A stretch of 64,000 nt of DNA from Cupriavidus sp. D384 (GTDB taxonomy: Bacteria > Pseudomonadota > Gammaproteobacteria > Burkholderiales > Burkholderiaceae), in the NCBI RefSeq assembly GCF_001652915.1, contig NZ_BBQI01000088.1, forward strand, positions 35,134-99,133. The letters are read 5' to 3'. The position numbers were made by a program, and so were the translations under genes. The first letter of the stretch is position 1. Every line of letters starts with the position of its first letter. Positions 8,450 through 17,245 of the stretch are shown piece after piece. The notes under the pieces were generated by a model, which worked only from the letters and a program-made list of their open reading frames with translations, made no database searches and had not been told where the DNA came from.

Positions 8450-9130
8450 ATGAAAGCGATTACCCTCCGCGTCCTGACGGCTGCCGCATTGGCCGCAGCA
8501 GGTACCGCCCACGCGGCAGCCCCGGCGCAATCGCCGGAAGCCGTCACGGACCTGTTCCTGCGTACGCTGATTCAGGCCGATCCGGCAGCCATGAAGTCGC
8601 TCAACGACTACACGCGCCCGGTGCGCGTCGCCAACAAGGCCCCAGGCGACTTCATCAACATTCCGGAGAAGCTCGAGGCAGACAAGGATTACGCCAAGGA
8701 TCTGGCGCCTGTCTTCCTGCAGCAACTGAAGATGTCCGACGCGGACAAGGCCGCGCTGGAGCCTACCGTCGTCATGTTCATGCAGAGCCTGCACGATGCC
8801 CAGAAACGCACGGTCTGCACGACGGGCAAGGCCGAGACAGTCACCGAAGGCGTGCCGAAGAAGTCGGTGGCGGTCAACGTGCCGTTCGAGTGCAAGGTGG
8901 TGAATCCCCCCGAGAAGCTGAAGGCCTTCCTGCAGCGCGCAGCGGGTAGCAACTGGAAGACCGTGGCGCAGTATCGCGAAGCGATCGACAAGCTTCGCGT
9001 GGGCTATGAAACCGCCCCGCTGACCCAGGACTGGCGCGGTGCCCTGCCGCTGATTTCTGACAAGAAGCCAGTCGTGTGGCAGAACATCTTCCCGAACGAG
9101 AGCGTCGATATCACCGAAGCACTGTTCTGA
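8450..9130 (+). CDS. Exported protein of unknown function
   Basis: A 226-residue protein with a Sec signal peptide (MKAITLRVLTAAALAAAGTAHA, cleavage about residue 22). The mature chain is helical in appearance, with Lys/Asp-rich segments and two Cys (about residues 123 and 149) that may pair. AAGGAAAG lies a few bases upstream of the ATG, supporting the start. No domain is recognised. It is divergent from the exported protein at 7608-8294 across a 155-base AT-rich region that probably holds both promoters, and ends before a bidirectional terminator. Confidence 0.7.
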   Translation: MKAITLRVLTAAALAAAGTAHAAAPAQSPEAVTDLFLRTLIQADPAAMKSLNDYTRPVRVANKAPGDFINIPEKLEADKDYAKDLAPVFLQQLKMSDADKAALEPTVVMFMQSLHDAQKRTVCTTGKAETVTEGVPKKSVAVNVPFECKVVNPPEKLKAFLQRAAGSNWKTVAQYREAIDKLRVGYETAPLTQDWRGALPLISDKKPVVWQNIFPNESVDITEALF

Positions 9131-9189
9131 TTGGCGCGCCGCGCCACGGTATCGGGGTATCCCGAGTCCTGGCGCAAGAATTGAAGAAA

Positions 9190-9221
9190 ATGCGACGAGG
9201 CCACCCTCGTCGCATTTTTTT
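9190..9221. terminator. Bidirectional rho-independent terminator
   Basis: Stem tgcgacgag / ctcgtcgca with a short loop is followed by seven T on the plus strand and preceded by AAAA. It lies between two convergent genes. Confidence 0.85.
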
Positions 9222-9281
9222 GGCCAACCGCCGATCTGTGCGAGTCCTGGCGCTTGCCTGGACCGCGCGCCAGGCGACACG

Positions 9282-11297
9282 CTAGACCACGTTCACGTCG
9301 GCCGTATTCGCCGCCACTTCCAGCACCTTCGTGCTCGCCGTCGCTGGCGCCGGTGCCGTGCCTCCCGAAAGCCGCTGCATCACGTGGAATGCGCAACTGA
9401 GCTTGTCGGGCGTCAGAGTCACCACCGCGTAGCCTTCGGCGTTGGTATTCACGTGCCGCAGCCACGGATTGAACGTGCGCAGCGTGCTGTCGAAGGTGTT
9501 GGTCAGCGTGCCGCCGACGTTGCTGTAGATCAGGTCTCGCAGGGCGGCGAACGTCTGGTCGTTATCCACGACCGCGCGGAACGAGCTGAGCAGCGTGTTG
9601 CTCGACAAGCCCGCAGTGACCAGATCCACCATCACCGGCGCGGGGCTGGCGGCATCGTAGTCGTCCATCACCTGGCCGCCAAAGAACGCGTGGATGTCGC
9701 CGCTCAGCGCCACGACATTGCGCACGTCATGGGTCTTCAGGAACGCCATCAGGTTCTTGCGCTCGGCATTGAAGCCATCCCACTGGTCGGCATTGAGAAT
9801 GAACTTGCCCAGCAACGAAACGGGCGGCAGACGCGACGCGATGAATGGCTTGACGTTGGCATCGAAGGCCGGCCCGTCAATGCCGGCCTGCGACAGCACG
9901 TTGCGCAAAGCCGTATAGGCCAGCCCGGCATAGGTGCCAGCCGTCCGCGCCGCCGCGAGATCGCTGGCCAGCGCCGTGGCTATCGCGCTTTCGACCGACG
10001 CCAGCGCGCCGTTGGACAGTACCAGCGCGTGTGCGATCAGGGTCGACACCGCTTGCGTGATATCCACTTGCATCCGCAGCATCGCGAGCTGGTTGCCCCA
10101 GAGCTTCCACGTGGTATTGGCGCCACCGACGCGGTCTTGCCACCACCCTCGCTGCGTGTCGCCCAGCATCGACACCGGCGTCAGGGCCCCGCCGGCAGCC
10201 GATATCCTGGCCGCTTCGGCCGAGGCCAGCTTGTCGGCCGCCACCAGGTAAAGGCTTCCGACCGAGCCGCCCACGGATTCCTCGGTAATGACATGATCGG
10301 CGCGGTACAGCCGTTCGTCCGTCATCATGAGCGTGGCCAGATTGCCAAAGGTGAACGAGCGGTAGATCTGGATGTTCTGGAACGACGGATTGTCCGCATC
10401 GAAGCTGACATCGGCCGGCATGTACTCGAACCAGGCCTGGTTGGCGGCACGCCGGCGCGCGGTACGTGGCGTGAGGTCGTCATCGGCGTCGTAGGTCTGC
10501 CGGTCCTGCCAGCAGTTGTCGGAAAATTCGTGGTCATCCCAGATCGCGATCATCGGTGCCGCCGCGTGCAGGGCCTGCAGCCGCGAATCGTTGCGATAGC
10601 TGCGGTACAGGTAGCGATAATCGTCGAGCGTGGTGGCGTAGACACTGCCATCGGGCAATACCGTGCCGTTGGGCAAGGTCAGTACGGTATGCCGATCCTC
10701 GACATTGCCGGTGCGCGAGCCGCCCGGCACCGCTTCGTAGATGTAGTCGCCCACGTGGACGATAAAGTCCAGATCCTGCTGGGCCAGCTCCTCCATGCCG
10801 GCCCAATGGTTGGCGTTCCAGTCCTGGCAGCTTACGAAGGCGAAGCGCAACTGCGCCAGCGCAGTGCCGGCCGGCACCGTCGTGCGGGTGCGGCCAACGG
10901 TGCTGGCCCGGTTGCCGAGCAGGAAGCGGTAGTAATACCGCGCGCCGGCCGTCAGGCCCGTCACCTTGTTGCGGATCGTATAGTCCCATTCCGGGCGCGC
11001 CATCAGGGGCTGGTTGACGAGCAGGCTTTGCGGTGGGAAATCCGCCTGCGTGGACACCTGCAGGCGCACCACGACGGGCCGCTTGCCATTGTTGCCCTCG
11101 ACGCGTGTCCACACGATCACGCTGTCGGGGCGAGGATCGCCCGAGGCTACGCCATGGACGAAATTGAAATTTTCGGGATTACCGGTATCGGGCGGCTGAT
11201 CGTCCCCGCCTCCGCCGCCCCCGCAGGCGGCAAGCCCGCCAGCGGCAACGGAAACGGTAAGAAAACCTCCCAGCTTGAGAAAGTGACGACGGTCCAT
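9282..11297 (-). CDS. phoD: PhoD-like phosphatase/phosphodiesterase, Tat-exported
   Basis: A 671-residue protein of the PhoD family, enzymes that release phosphate from phosphodiesters and monoesters outside the cytoplasm using Fe/Ca. The N-terminus MDRRHFLKLGGF is a twin-arginine signal followed by a Cys and a poly-Gly stretch (AACGGGGGG), so it may be lipid-anchored. Metal-binding signatures are visible: FVSCQDW, VHVGDYIYE, WDDHEFSDN, and VVALSGDIHAFFGG. The ATG at 11297 is chosen because it begins the Tat signal; an in-frame start 17 codons upstream would bury it. Its role is probably phosphate scavenging. No Pho box was identified. Confidence 0.9.
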   Translation of the reverse strand: MDRRHFLKLGGFLTVSVAAGGLAACGGGGGGDDQPPDTGNPENFNFVHGVASGDPRPDSVIVWTRVEGNNGKRPVVVRLQVSTQADFPPQSLLVNQPLMARPEWDYTIRNKVTGLTAGARYYYRFLLGNRASTVGRTRTTVPAGTALAQLRFAFVSCQDWNANHWAGMEELAQQDLDFIVHVGDYIYEAVPGGSRTGNVEDRHTVLTLPNGTVLPDGSVYATTLDDYRYLYRSYRNDSRLQALHAAAPMIAIWDDHEFSDNCWQDRQTYDADDDLTPRTARRRAANQAWFEYMPADVSFDADNPSFQNIQIYRSFTFGNLATLMMTDERLYRADHVITEESVGGSVGSLYLVAADKLASAEAARISAAGGALTPVSMLGDTQRGWWQDRVGGANTTWKLWGNQLAMLRMQVDITQAVSTLIAHALVLSNGALASVESAIATALASDLAAARTAGTYAGLAYTALRNVLSQAGIDGPAFDANVKPFIASRLPPVSLLGKFILNADQWDGFNAERKNLMAFLKTHDVRNVVALSGDIHAFFGGQVMDDYDAASPAPVMVDLVTAGLSSNTLLSSFRAVVDNDQTFAALRDLIYSNVGGTLTNTFDSTLRTFNPWLRHVNTNAEGYAVVTLTPDKLSCAFHVMQRLSGGTAPAPATASTKVLEVAANTADVNVV

Positions 11298-11608
11298 GGC
11301 TGTTTTTCCTGTATGTGGGGACATGGACAGCCAGGGACGGGATGCCACGCAAGTCGCATCAGGCTGTCTTGCGTGGCAGGTCGCATCTGGATACTAGTGT
11401 CGGCGCGTGGGACGCGCCGTCGGCAAATCGCGGACAACGGTATCGGTAAAAGGATGACGTCGGGTCGGGCAAACCATCTCAACCAGGTGGATGCCTTCAT
11501 GTTGCCGATTCTTGAATGCTGAATGACACGCGATTACTCTCGCGCGCCCTGCCCGCCGCGCCGGCAAGTCCGGCGGGCGCCGGCGCCACTTCGAGAACGT
11601 CAAGCGCT
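11298..11608. other. 311-bp intergenic region without a gene
   Basis: The region lies between the phoD start and the end of the SRPBCC gene, both on the minus strand. It contains a GC-rich inverted repeat (gcccgccg at 11551-11558, cggcgggc at 11571-11578) without a T run, a possible weak terminator of the SRPBCC transcript. No convincing coding sequence was found. Confidence 0.5.
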
Positions 11609-12598
11609 TCAGCGTGCCCGCCGCACCCACTCCCCAATGGCGTCGAGCAGCAGCCCCGAGCCATGCTCGCGCGACCCCGCATCGTCATAGCCATCCAGGA
11701 AGGCGCCATGCTCGGTCAGCGTCAGTTGCGTGCCCTGCCCCACGGCCTTCAGCTCGAAGACGGCCAGCGACACCGAAATCTTGCGTTCGCCCATATGCAT
11801 CTCGTAGCTGTAGACCAGGCGCTCGTTCGGAATCACGTCGAAATACACAGCGTCGAACGTCGACACCAGGCCGTTATCCCATTTGCCCTGCAGATGCTCG
11901 CGGCCGCCTGGGCGCACGTCCATGGCGCGCGACACGGTCTGGTAGCCCTGGCCGCCGTGGAACCATTCGGCCTTGGCCGCAGGGTCGCTCAGCGCACGGA
12001 ACACGAGGGCCGGCGGGGCATCGTAAGTCCGCGAAATCGAGAACGTGCCATGCGCCACCGAGCGCGGCGGCGTTGCGGCGACGATACGGGCCACTTCCCG
12101 TTCCAGCCGGTCCAGCGTCTGCTTCCAGCCCTCCTCGGCGCCCCGGATGAAGTCGCCAGCCGACGGATCGAGCATGGTGTATGCCTGGGTCACACGCATC
12201 TCGGTGCCGCCGCAGACGGTTTCGAAACCGACCGTTGTCAGCGCGTTGAACAGCGGTTTGCCGTCGACGGTGACCACCGTCATGTCGATCACCAGCCGCG
12301 AGTGCGGCATGACCTCCACAAAGTGACCACGGATCCAGTGCTCGAACGTGCCGTCCTGCGAGCGCATGCACAGGTCGAACTTGCCGCCCGGACGGAATTC
12401 CACCTCGCACGCCGGCACGGTAAAGCCCTGCGGGCAGAACCAGTGTTTCAGGTGATCGGCCGTGCTCCATGCCTTGAAAACCAGATCGCGCGGGGCATTG
12501 AATGCACGCGATGTGGTCAGGCGGTGCTGGGCGTGCTGCTGGGCTGACGACTGGGTGGACGACGACGTCTCAGTCTTCGTTGCGGTCGCGGGTGCCAT
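11609..12598 (-). CDS. Double SRPBCC (AHSA1-type) domain protein
   Basis: A 329-residue protein built of two tandem START-like SRPBCC domains of about 145 residues each. The first begins with LTTSRAFNAPRDLVFKAW (about residue 27) and the second with FSISRTYDAPPALVFRAL (about residue 182); both show the family's 'R.f.AP..lVf.a' opening. Such domains bind hydrophobic ligands; AHSA1-type proteins next to an ArsR regulator are a common but poorly understood pair. The N-terminal 25 residues are Thr/Ser/Gln-rich linker. The gene start overlaps the end of the ArsR gene by 29 bases, so the two are co-translated. Confidence 0.85.
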   Translation of the reverse strand: MAPATATKTETSSSTQSSAQQHAQHRLTTSRAFNAPRDLVFKAWSTADHLKHWFCPQGFTVPACEVEFRPGGKFDLCMRSQDGTFEHWIRGHFVEVMPHSRLVIDMTVVTVDGKPLFNALTTVGFETVCGGTEMRVTQAYTMLDPSAGDFIRGAEEGWKQTLDRLEREVARIVAATPPRSVAHGTFSISRTYDAPPALVFRALSDPAAKAEWFHGGQGYQTVSRAMDVRPGGREHLQGKWDNGLVSTFDAVYFDVIPNERLVYSYEMHMGERKISVSLAVFELKAVGQGTQLTLTEHGAFLDGYDDAGSREHGSGLLLDAIGEWVRRAR

Positions 12599-12938
12599 CG
12601 GATGCTGCCTCCTTTTTCATGGTTTCCAGGTATTCGCCCAGGCGGTCGAAATGGCCTTCCCATTCGGCCCGGCGGGCGCTGATCCACTGCTCCGCCTCGC
12701 CCAGCGCATTGGGCGCCATGCGGCAGGTGCGTACCCGTCCGACCTTTGCGGTGCTGACCAGCCCCGCCTGTTCCAGTACCGACAGGTGCTGCATGACCGC
12801 CGGCAACGACATCGCCAGCGGCCTCGCCAGATCAGAGACCGACAGCGGTCCACGGGCCAGTTGCACAAGCATCGTGCGCCGGGTGGTGTCGGCCAGCGCC
12901 TGGAACGTGGCGTCGAGAGGATCGGAATAGTTAAGCAT
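12570..12938 (-). CDS. ArsR-family (winged HTH) transcriptional regulator
   Basis: A 122-residue regulator with the opening DPLDATFQALADTTRRTML and a helix-turn-helix at about residues 33-58 (LSVSDLARPLAMSLPAVMQHLSVL broken by one helix). No CxC metal-binding motif is present in the recognition helix, so it probably does not sense metals; related regulators beside AHSA1 proteins are ligand-independent or sense unknown signals. The promoter sits unusually close to the ATG, and paired direct repeats overlap it and the start codon, which points to autorepression. Confidence 0.88.
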   Translation of the reverse strand: MLNYSDPLDATFQALADTTRRTMLVQLARGPLSVSDLARPLAMSLPAVMQHLSVLEQAGLVSTAKVGRVRTCRMAPNALGEAEQWISARRAEWEGHFDRLGEYLETMKKEAASDGTRDRNED

Positions 12939-12983
12939 GTCCTTTAGTATAGGGACGCACGAAAGTTAAGCAAGGACTTTAGT
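12929..12983 (-). promoter_or_regulatory. arsR-SRPBCC promoter with paired direct-repeat operators
   Basis: On the minus strand TTGCTT (12973-12968) and TATACT (12951-12946) are 16 bases apart, close to sigma-70 consensus. Transcription would start about base 12939, at or next to the ATG. Two 20-base direct repeats, agttaagca-N4-ctttagt, occupy 12929-12948 and 12964-12983, 35 bases apart; the first covers the -10 region and start codon, the second covers the -35. Confidence 0.55.
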
Positions 12984-13066
12984 GATTTTCCGGGATGGAA
13001 AGCCCTATGCCCGCCCGCCCCTCGCCGGGCCGGATATTCAATCTTCTTGGCGATCGATCTCAAAAA

Positions 13067-13630
13067 TCACCGGCGATGCCAGACGCTCAACGGGTCGTCG
13101 AACGCTGGCGGTTCGGCATCATCGCCCTGGCCGGATAGTGGCTCTGCCGCCATCCGCATCGCCACGGCCTGGGTATGGAGCTTGTCGAGGCAGCGCGAAA
13201 ACACCTCGGCCTCGGCCGGGTCCAGGCAAGCGGCCAATTCGCGGTTGAAATCGCGTGCCCGGGCAAACGCGGCGGCATAGACGCCCTCGCCCGCCTGCGT
13301 CAGCGTGAAGGCCGCGGCGCGCCGGTCTGCCGCCTGCGCGGTCTTGCACACCAGGCCCTTTTCCATCAACGCATGGACGGCGCGGCTTGCCAGCACCTTG
13401 TCCAGCCCGGCGCTGGCGGCCAGTTCGGTCAGCCGGGTGCCGGGCTGCTCGCCCAGGAACGCCAGCATGCGCCATTCGCGCCGGCTGACCCCGGCCGCCG
13501 CGCGCAGGTGGAGCCCGCTGGCAGACATCGCCACGCGGCTCAGGTGATAGAGCCGGTAGTTGATGAAATCGACCAGGCGCGCGGGCGCCTGCAGTGTCCC
13601 CGAACCATGCTCCGGATTGGCTTGCGGCAT
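13067..13630 (-). CDS. MarR-family transcriptional regulator
   Basis: A 187-residue protein with a MarR winged helix: RREWRMLAFLGEQPG, then LTELAASAGLDKVLASRAVHAL (recognition region, about residues 62-85), and a wing rich in Arg (AADRRAAAFTLT). It is somewhat longer than usual because of a C-terminal tail. It is divergent from the Bug gene across 88 bases that contain a 19-base inverted repeat, so it probably represses itself and the Bug-hydrolase operon. The ligand is unknown. Confidence 0.88.
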   Translation of the reverse strand: MPQANPEHGSGTLQAPARLVDFINYRLYHLSRVAMSASGLHLRAAAGVSRREWRMLAFLGEQPGTRLTELAASAGLDKVLASRAVHALMEKGLVCKTAQAADRRAAAFTLTQAGEGVYAAAFARARDFNRELAACLDPAEAEVFSRCLDKLHTQAVAMRMAAEPLSGQGDDAEPPAFDDPLSVWHRR

Positions 13631-13633
13631 GAA

Positions 13634-13652
13634 TAGTTGATTTTGTTAACTA
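13634..13652. promoter_or_regulatory. Inverted repeat, candidate MarR operator
   Basis: Arms tagttga and ttaacta, with six of seven bases complementary, are separated by five bases (tttTg region). The site starts four bases before the MarR ATG and lies in the divergent region shared with the Bug gene. Confidence 0.5.
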
Positions 13653-13718
13653 ATGGGTCGGATGCTAGCGTGCCGGACACACTGATAACAATCGAAACCT
13701 GGTTCGAGGAGACATCGC

Positions 13719-14750
13719 GTGATCCGCCCCATCCGCTCCACCCGTCCTGTCCACCCCATCGGCCCGGCCCGCCCCAGCCGTTTTACGCGCCGCGCGACGC
13801 TCGGCACCCTGGCCTGGCTGGCCGCCGCCATCGTCTGCGGGCCCGCCCTGGCCCAGAGCGACAAGCCGCTGCGCATTCTGGTGGGCTATCCGGCGGGCGG
13901 TACCGCCGACCTGGCAGCCCGGCTGGTGGGCGACAAGATCCGGGAAGACCTCAAGCAGACGGTGATCGTCGAAAACAAGCCCGGCGCCGGCGGCCGGCTG
14001 GTGATGGACTACGCGCGGGCGCAACCGGCGGACGGCAATACCGTCGTGCTGGCGAATTCCGCCGTGATGACCATCGCTCCGTTGGTCTATCGCAAGCTCA
14101 ACTACGACATCGCGCGCGATTTCGTTCCCGTGGCGCCGATCGCCAACTTCCAGCTGGCGCTTGCCACCGGCGGCGCCACGCCGGCCCGCAACCTGAAGGA
14201 CTACATCGCCTGGCTCAAGGCCGACCCGACGCACGCCGCCTATGCATCGCCCGCGCTTGGCAGCATTCCGCATTTCTTCGGGCTGATGATCGGCAAGCAG
14301 GTCGGCGTGTCGATGCTGCATGTGCCGTTCAATGGATCGGCGCCGCTGATGACCGCACTGGTGGGCGGCCAGGTGCCGGCTTCGGTCGATACCCTGGCCG
14401 ACCTGACGGAAATGCATCGCGCCGGCAAGATCCATGTGCTGGCAACCTCCGGCACCCGCCGATCCGCCGCGCTGCCGGATGTGCCCACCTTCACCGAGCT
14501 TGGTTACAAGGACATCGAAGGCGTGGGCCGCTACGGCGTGGTTGCGCCGGCCGGCACGCCGCGCGCCGCGATCGACCGCCTGAATGCCGCCATCACCCGC
14601 GCCCTGGCATCGCCGGATCTGCAGGAGAAATTTCTCAAGCTCGGGCTGGAGCCGCAAAGTGGCAGTGCCGATGCGTTTGGCAAGACGCTGACCAGCGATG
14701 CAAACCGCTGGAGCCCCGTGGTCAAGGCCTCCGGCTTTGTCGGCGATTAA
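13719..14750 (+). CDS. Bug-family (TctC-like) periplasmic solute-binding protein
   Basis: A 343-residue protein with an N-terminal basic region, then a hydrophobic signal (TLAWLAAAIVCGPALA). The mature part has the Bug signatures: LRILVGYPAGGTADLAARL, VIVENKPGAGGRLVMDY, and the later HVPFNGSAPLMTAL. Bug proteins capture carboxylates or amides for tripartite tricarboxylate transporters; no TctA/TctB gene is adjacent, as is common for Burkholderiaceae orphans. The start is GTG, supported by GAGGAG seven bases upstream. The next gene begins 10 bases downstream. Confidence 0.9.
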   Translation: MIRPIRSTRPVHPIGPARPSRFTRRATLGTLAWLAAAIVCGPALAQSDKPLRILVGYPAGGTADLAARLVGDKIREDLKQTVIVENKPGAGGRLVMDYARAQPADGNTVVLANSAVMTIAPLVYRKLNYDIARDFVPVAPIANFQLALATGGATPARNLKDYIAWLKADPTHAAYASPALGSIPHFFGLMIGKQVGVSMLHVPFNGSAPLMTALVGGQVPASVDTLADLTEMHRAGKIHVLATSGTRRSAALPDVPTFTELGYKDIEGVGRYGVVAPAGTPRAAIDRLNAAITRALASPDLQEKFLKLGLEPQSGSADAFGKTLTSDANRWSPVVKASGFVGD

Positions 14751-14760
14751 GGAATCAACG

Positions 14761-16326
14761 ATGTCCATCCGCAATGTGCTGTTCATCATGTGCGACCAGT
14801 TGCGTCGCGACCACCTGGGCTGCTACGGCCATCCCACGTTGCGCACGCGCAATATCGACGCGCTGGCGGCTCGCGGCGTGCGTTTCGACAACGCGTTTGT
14901 GACGTCAGGCGTCTGCGGCCCCAGCCGCATGAGCTTCTACACGGGCCGCTACGTCAGCAGCCACGGCGCCACCTGGAACCGCGTGCCGCTGTCCGTCGGC
15001 GAAATCACGCTGGGCGAATACCTGAAGGACAGCGGCCGTGCGCTGGCCCTGGCCGGCAAGACCCACGTGATGCCCGACAACGCCAACCTGAAGCGGCTGC
15101 ATCTGGACGGCGGTACGGAACTGGAAACGCTGTTGCGCAGCGGCCACTTTATCGAGGTGGACCGCCACGACGGCCACCACGCAGAGCCGCACAGCGCCTA
15201 TGCCGACTGGCTGCGCGCCCAGGGCTATGACAGCCGTGACCCGTGGACCGACTATGTGATCAGCGCCCAGGCGCCCGATGGCGAGATCGTCTCGGGCTGG
15301 CAGATGCGCAATGCGGGCCTGCCAGCACGCGTGGCCGAGCCGCATTCGGAAACGGCCTATACCGTGGACCGCGCGATGGACTACATCGCCGCCCGGGGCG
15401 ACGATCCGTGGGTGCTGCATCTGTCGCTGGTCAAGCCGCACTGGCCCTATCTGGCGCCGGCGCCGTACCACAACGCCTATTCGCTCGACGACTGTCTGCC
15501 GCTGCAGCGCAACGACGCCGAACTCGACGATCCCCATCCGGTGGTCGACGCGTACCGTACGCAGGAGGAATGCGCCAATTTCATGCGCAAGGAGGTATCC
15601 GACACCGTGCGTCCTGCCTACCAGGGCCTGATCCAGCAGATCGACGACCGGCTCGGCCAGCTCTGGGAACTGCTGGAGCGCACCGGGCGCTGGCACGACA
15701 CCCTGGTGGTCTTCACGGCCGACCATGGCGACTTCCTGGGCGACCACTGGCTGGGCGAGAAGGAGCAGTTCTATGACACCGTGCAGAACATTCCGCTGAT
15801 CGTCTATGACCCGTCCGCCGAGGCCGACGCCACGCGCGGCGTGGCCGACGCCCGCATGGTTTCCGCCGTCGATGTGGTGCCGACCGTACTCGACGGTTTG
15901 GGCCTGCCAGCGTTCGACCATCGCGTGGAAGGCCGGTCGCTGCTGGACCTGACCCGGGGTCGCGGCGGCGATTCGGCAGCGTGGCGGGACTTCGTGGTGT
16001 CGGAACTCGACTATGGCTATCGCGGCGCCCGCGTGGCCCTGGGCCGGCAGCCGGGCGAATGCCGCGCCTGGATGGTGCGCGATGCGCGCTGGAAGTACGT
16101 GCATTGGCAGGGATTCCGGCCGCAATTGTTCGATCTGGCGAACGATCCGTCCGAATTTGTCGATCTTGGCGCCGATCCGGGCCACGAGGCCGTGCGCAGC
16201 CATATGCGCGGCCAGTTGCTGGACTGGTTCTGCACGCTCAAGCCGCGCGTCACCGTCAGCCATGCCGAAGTGGCGGCCAAAACCAACGTCTACAAGCAGG
16301 CCGGGGTGTTCTTCGGGGTCTGGTGA
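14761..16326 (+). CDS. Sulfatase / phosphonate monoester hydrolase-like enzyme
   Basis: A 521-residue member of the alkaline phosphatase superfamily. The N-terminal metal site is MCDQLRRDHLG, and the catalytic motif is VCGPSR with Cys at about residue 52 (C-x-P-S-R), the site converted to formylglycine in sulfatases and phosphonate monoester hydrolases. The second metal site is FTADHGDFLGDHWLGEK. No signal peptide is visible, so it is likely cytosolic. The length and layout resemble phosphonate monoester hydrolases as much as arylsulfatases. It follows the Bug gene by 10 bases and precedes the phosphonate cluster. The substrate is not determined. Confidence 0.85.
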   Translation: MSIRNVLFIMCDQLRRDHLGCYGHPTLRTRNIDALAARGVRFDNAFVTSGVCGPSRMSFYTGRYVSSHGATWNRVPLSVGEITLGEYLKDSGRALALAGKTHVMPDNANLKRLHLDGGTELETLLRSGHFIEVDRHDGHHAEPHSAYADWLRAQGYDSRDPWTDYVISAQAPDGEIVSGWQMRNAGLPARVAEPHSETAYTVDRAMDYIAARGDDPWVLHLSLVKPHWPYLAPAPYHNAYSLDDCLPLQRNDAELDDPHPVVDAYRTQEECANFMRKEVSDTVRPAYQGLIQQIDDRLGQLWELLERTGRWHDTLVVFTADHGDFLGDHWLGEKEQFYDTVQNIPLIVYDPSAEADATRGVADARMVSAVDVVPTVLDGLGLPAFDHRVEGRSLLDLTRGRGGDSAAWRDFVVSELDYGYRGARVALGRQPGECRAWMVRDARWKYVHWQGFRPQLFDLANDPSEFVDLGADPGHEAVRSHMRGQLLDWFCTLKPRVTVSHAEVAAKTNVYKQAGVFFGVW

Positions 16327-16470
16327 CAGGACTGCAGGCGGGCCCGGTGGTGCTTTGGCGGCGGACTGGATGGTCCGGCAGCGCGCTTTCCGGGCGCTCC
16401 GCGGCCGTCCGCAGGACACCTCCACGCGCCTTTGCTGCACGGGTGCGGGAAAGGGCGTATTCTGGTGAAC

Positions 16471-16499
16471 TTGTCATTCGGGCGTCGTAGGCGTAGTGT
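16471..16499 (+). promoter_or_regulatory. Candidate promoter of the phosphonate operon
   Basis: TTGTCA (16471-16476) and TAGTGT (16494-16499) are 17 bases apart, about 57 bases before the first gene of the cluster. The -35 matches five of six consensus bases; the -10 is weak. The 230-base gap after the hydrolase gene otherwise holds nothing recognisable. Confidence 0.4.
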
Positions 16500-16556
16500 T
16501 CCGCATCGCCTGGCGCGCCGAAGTGCCGGAGCCGCCCCTCCAGATAGTTTTGACGG

Positions 16557-17237
16557 ATGAACCAGAAATCCCCTAAATACCCGGATGAACCGCCCTTGCC
16601 GTCCACCTGGGATGCCCGCCTTGCCCGCCATTTGGTGCGGCCCCTCAAGAACACCCGTGTCACCCCGAACCACCTGACCACGCTGCGGCTGCTGATTGGC
16701 ATCGCCGGCGTCGCCTGCATTGCGCAAGGCGGCTACACGTGGAGCAACTGGGGCGCGCTGCTGGTTGTGGTGTCGAATTTTGTCGACCATACCGACGGCG
16801 AGTTGGCGCGAATTAGCGGCAAATCGAGCAAGATCGGCCATTTTTACGACCTGGCAAGCGACGCGCTGATTACCGTGCTGCTGTTCGTCAGCTTTGGCAT
16901 GGCCGTGGCAAACAGCGCGGCCCCCGGCGGCGTGCCCGAGACGTTCGGTCCGGTGCTGCGCGGCACGATTGCCGGACTTGCCGTGGCGCTGATCTTCTTC
17001 CTGCGCATGCGTATAGAATCGCGGGTTGGCAAAAGTGGCACCAAGCAGGCGTCGGCTGGCGGATTCGAGACCGAAGACGTGCTGTACCTGCTGCCGCTGG
17101 TGACGCTGACTGACGGCATCGGTCCCTTCCTGACCGCGGCCTCGATCGGCGCCCCGCTGTTTGCCGTGCTGGTCATCATCGATTACTGGCGAGTCATGCG
17201 GCGCCCCCAGCCAGTCGCAACTTCCACCGATCACTGA
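16557..17237 (+). CDS. CDP-alcohol phosphatidyltransferase family membrane protein
   Basis: A 226-residue membrane enzyme. It carries the complete family motif D-x2-D-G-x2-A-R-x8-G-x3-D-x3-D at residues 77-102 (D77, D80, G81, A84, R85, G94, D98, D102), the metal and CDP-binding site. Hydrophobic segments surround it (about residues 43-75, 105-125, 145-160, 195-215). Such enzymes join a CMP-activated headgroup to a lipid alcohol, or a CDP-lipid to a headgroup. As first gene of the phosphonate cluster it probably transfers CMP-activated aminoethylphosphonate to a lipid acceptor. The acceptor (diacylglycerol or other) is inferred, not seen. Confidence 0.88.
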   Translation: MNQKSPKYPDEPPLPSTWDARLARHLVRPLKNTRVTPNHLTTLRLLIGIAGVACIAQGGYTWSNWGALLVVVSNFVDHTDGELARISGKSSKIGHFYDLASDALITVLLFVSFGMAVANSAAPGGVPETFGPVLRGTIAGLAVALIFFLRMRIESRVGKSGTKQASAGGFETEDVLYLLPLVTLTDGIGPFLTAASIGAPLFAVLVIIDYWRVMRRPQPVATSTDH

Positions 17238-17245
17238 GGCAGCCC

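Noticed and set aside
9384..11522. 712-codon plus-strand frame antisense to phoD
   Set aside because: PhoD on the other strand has a Tat signal and all metal motifs; this frame has none.
16327..16556. Possible small gene in the gap before the phosphonate operon
   Set aside because: No frame has a ribosome binding site or sensible composition; only a candidate promoter is seen.
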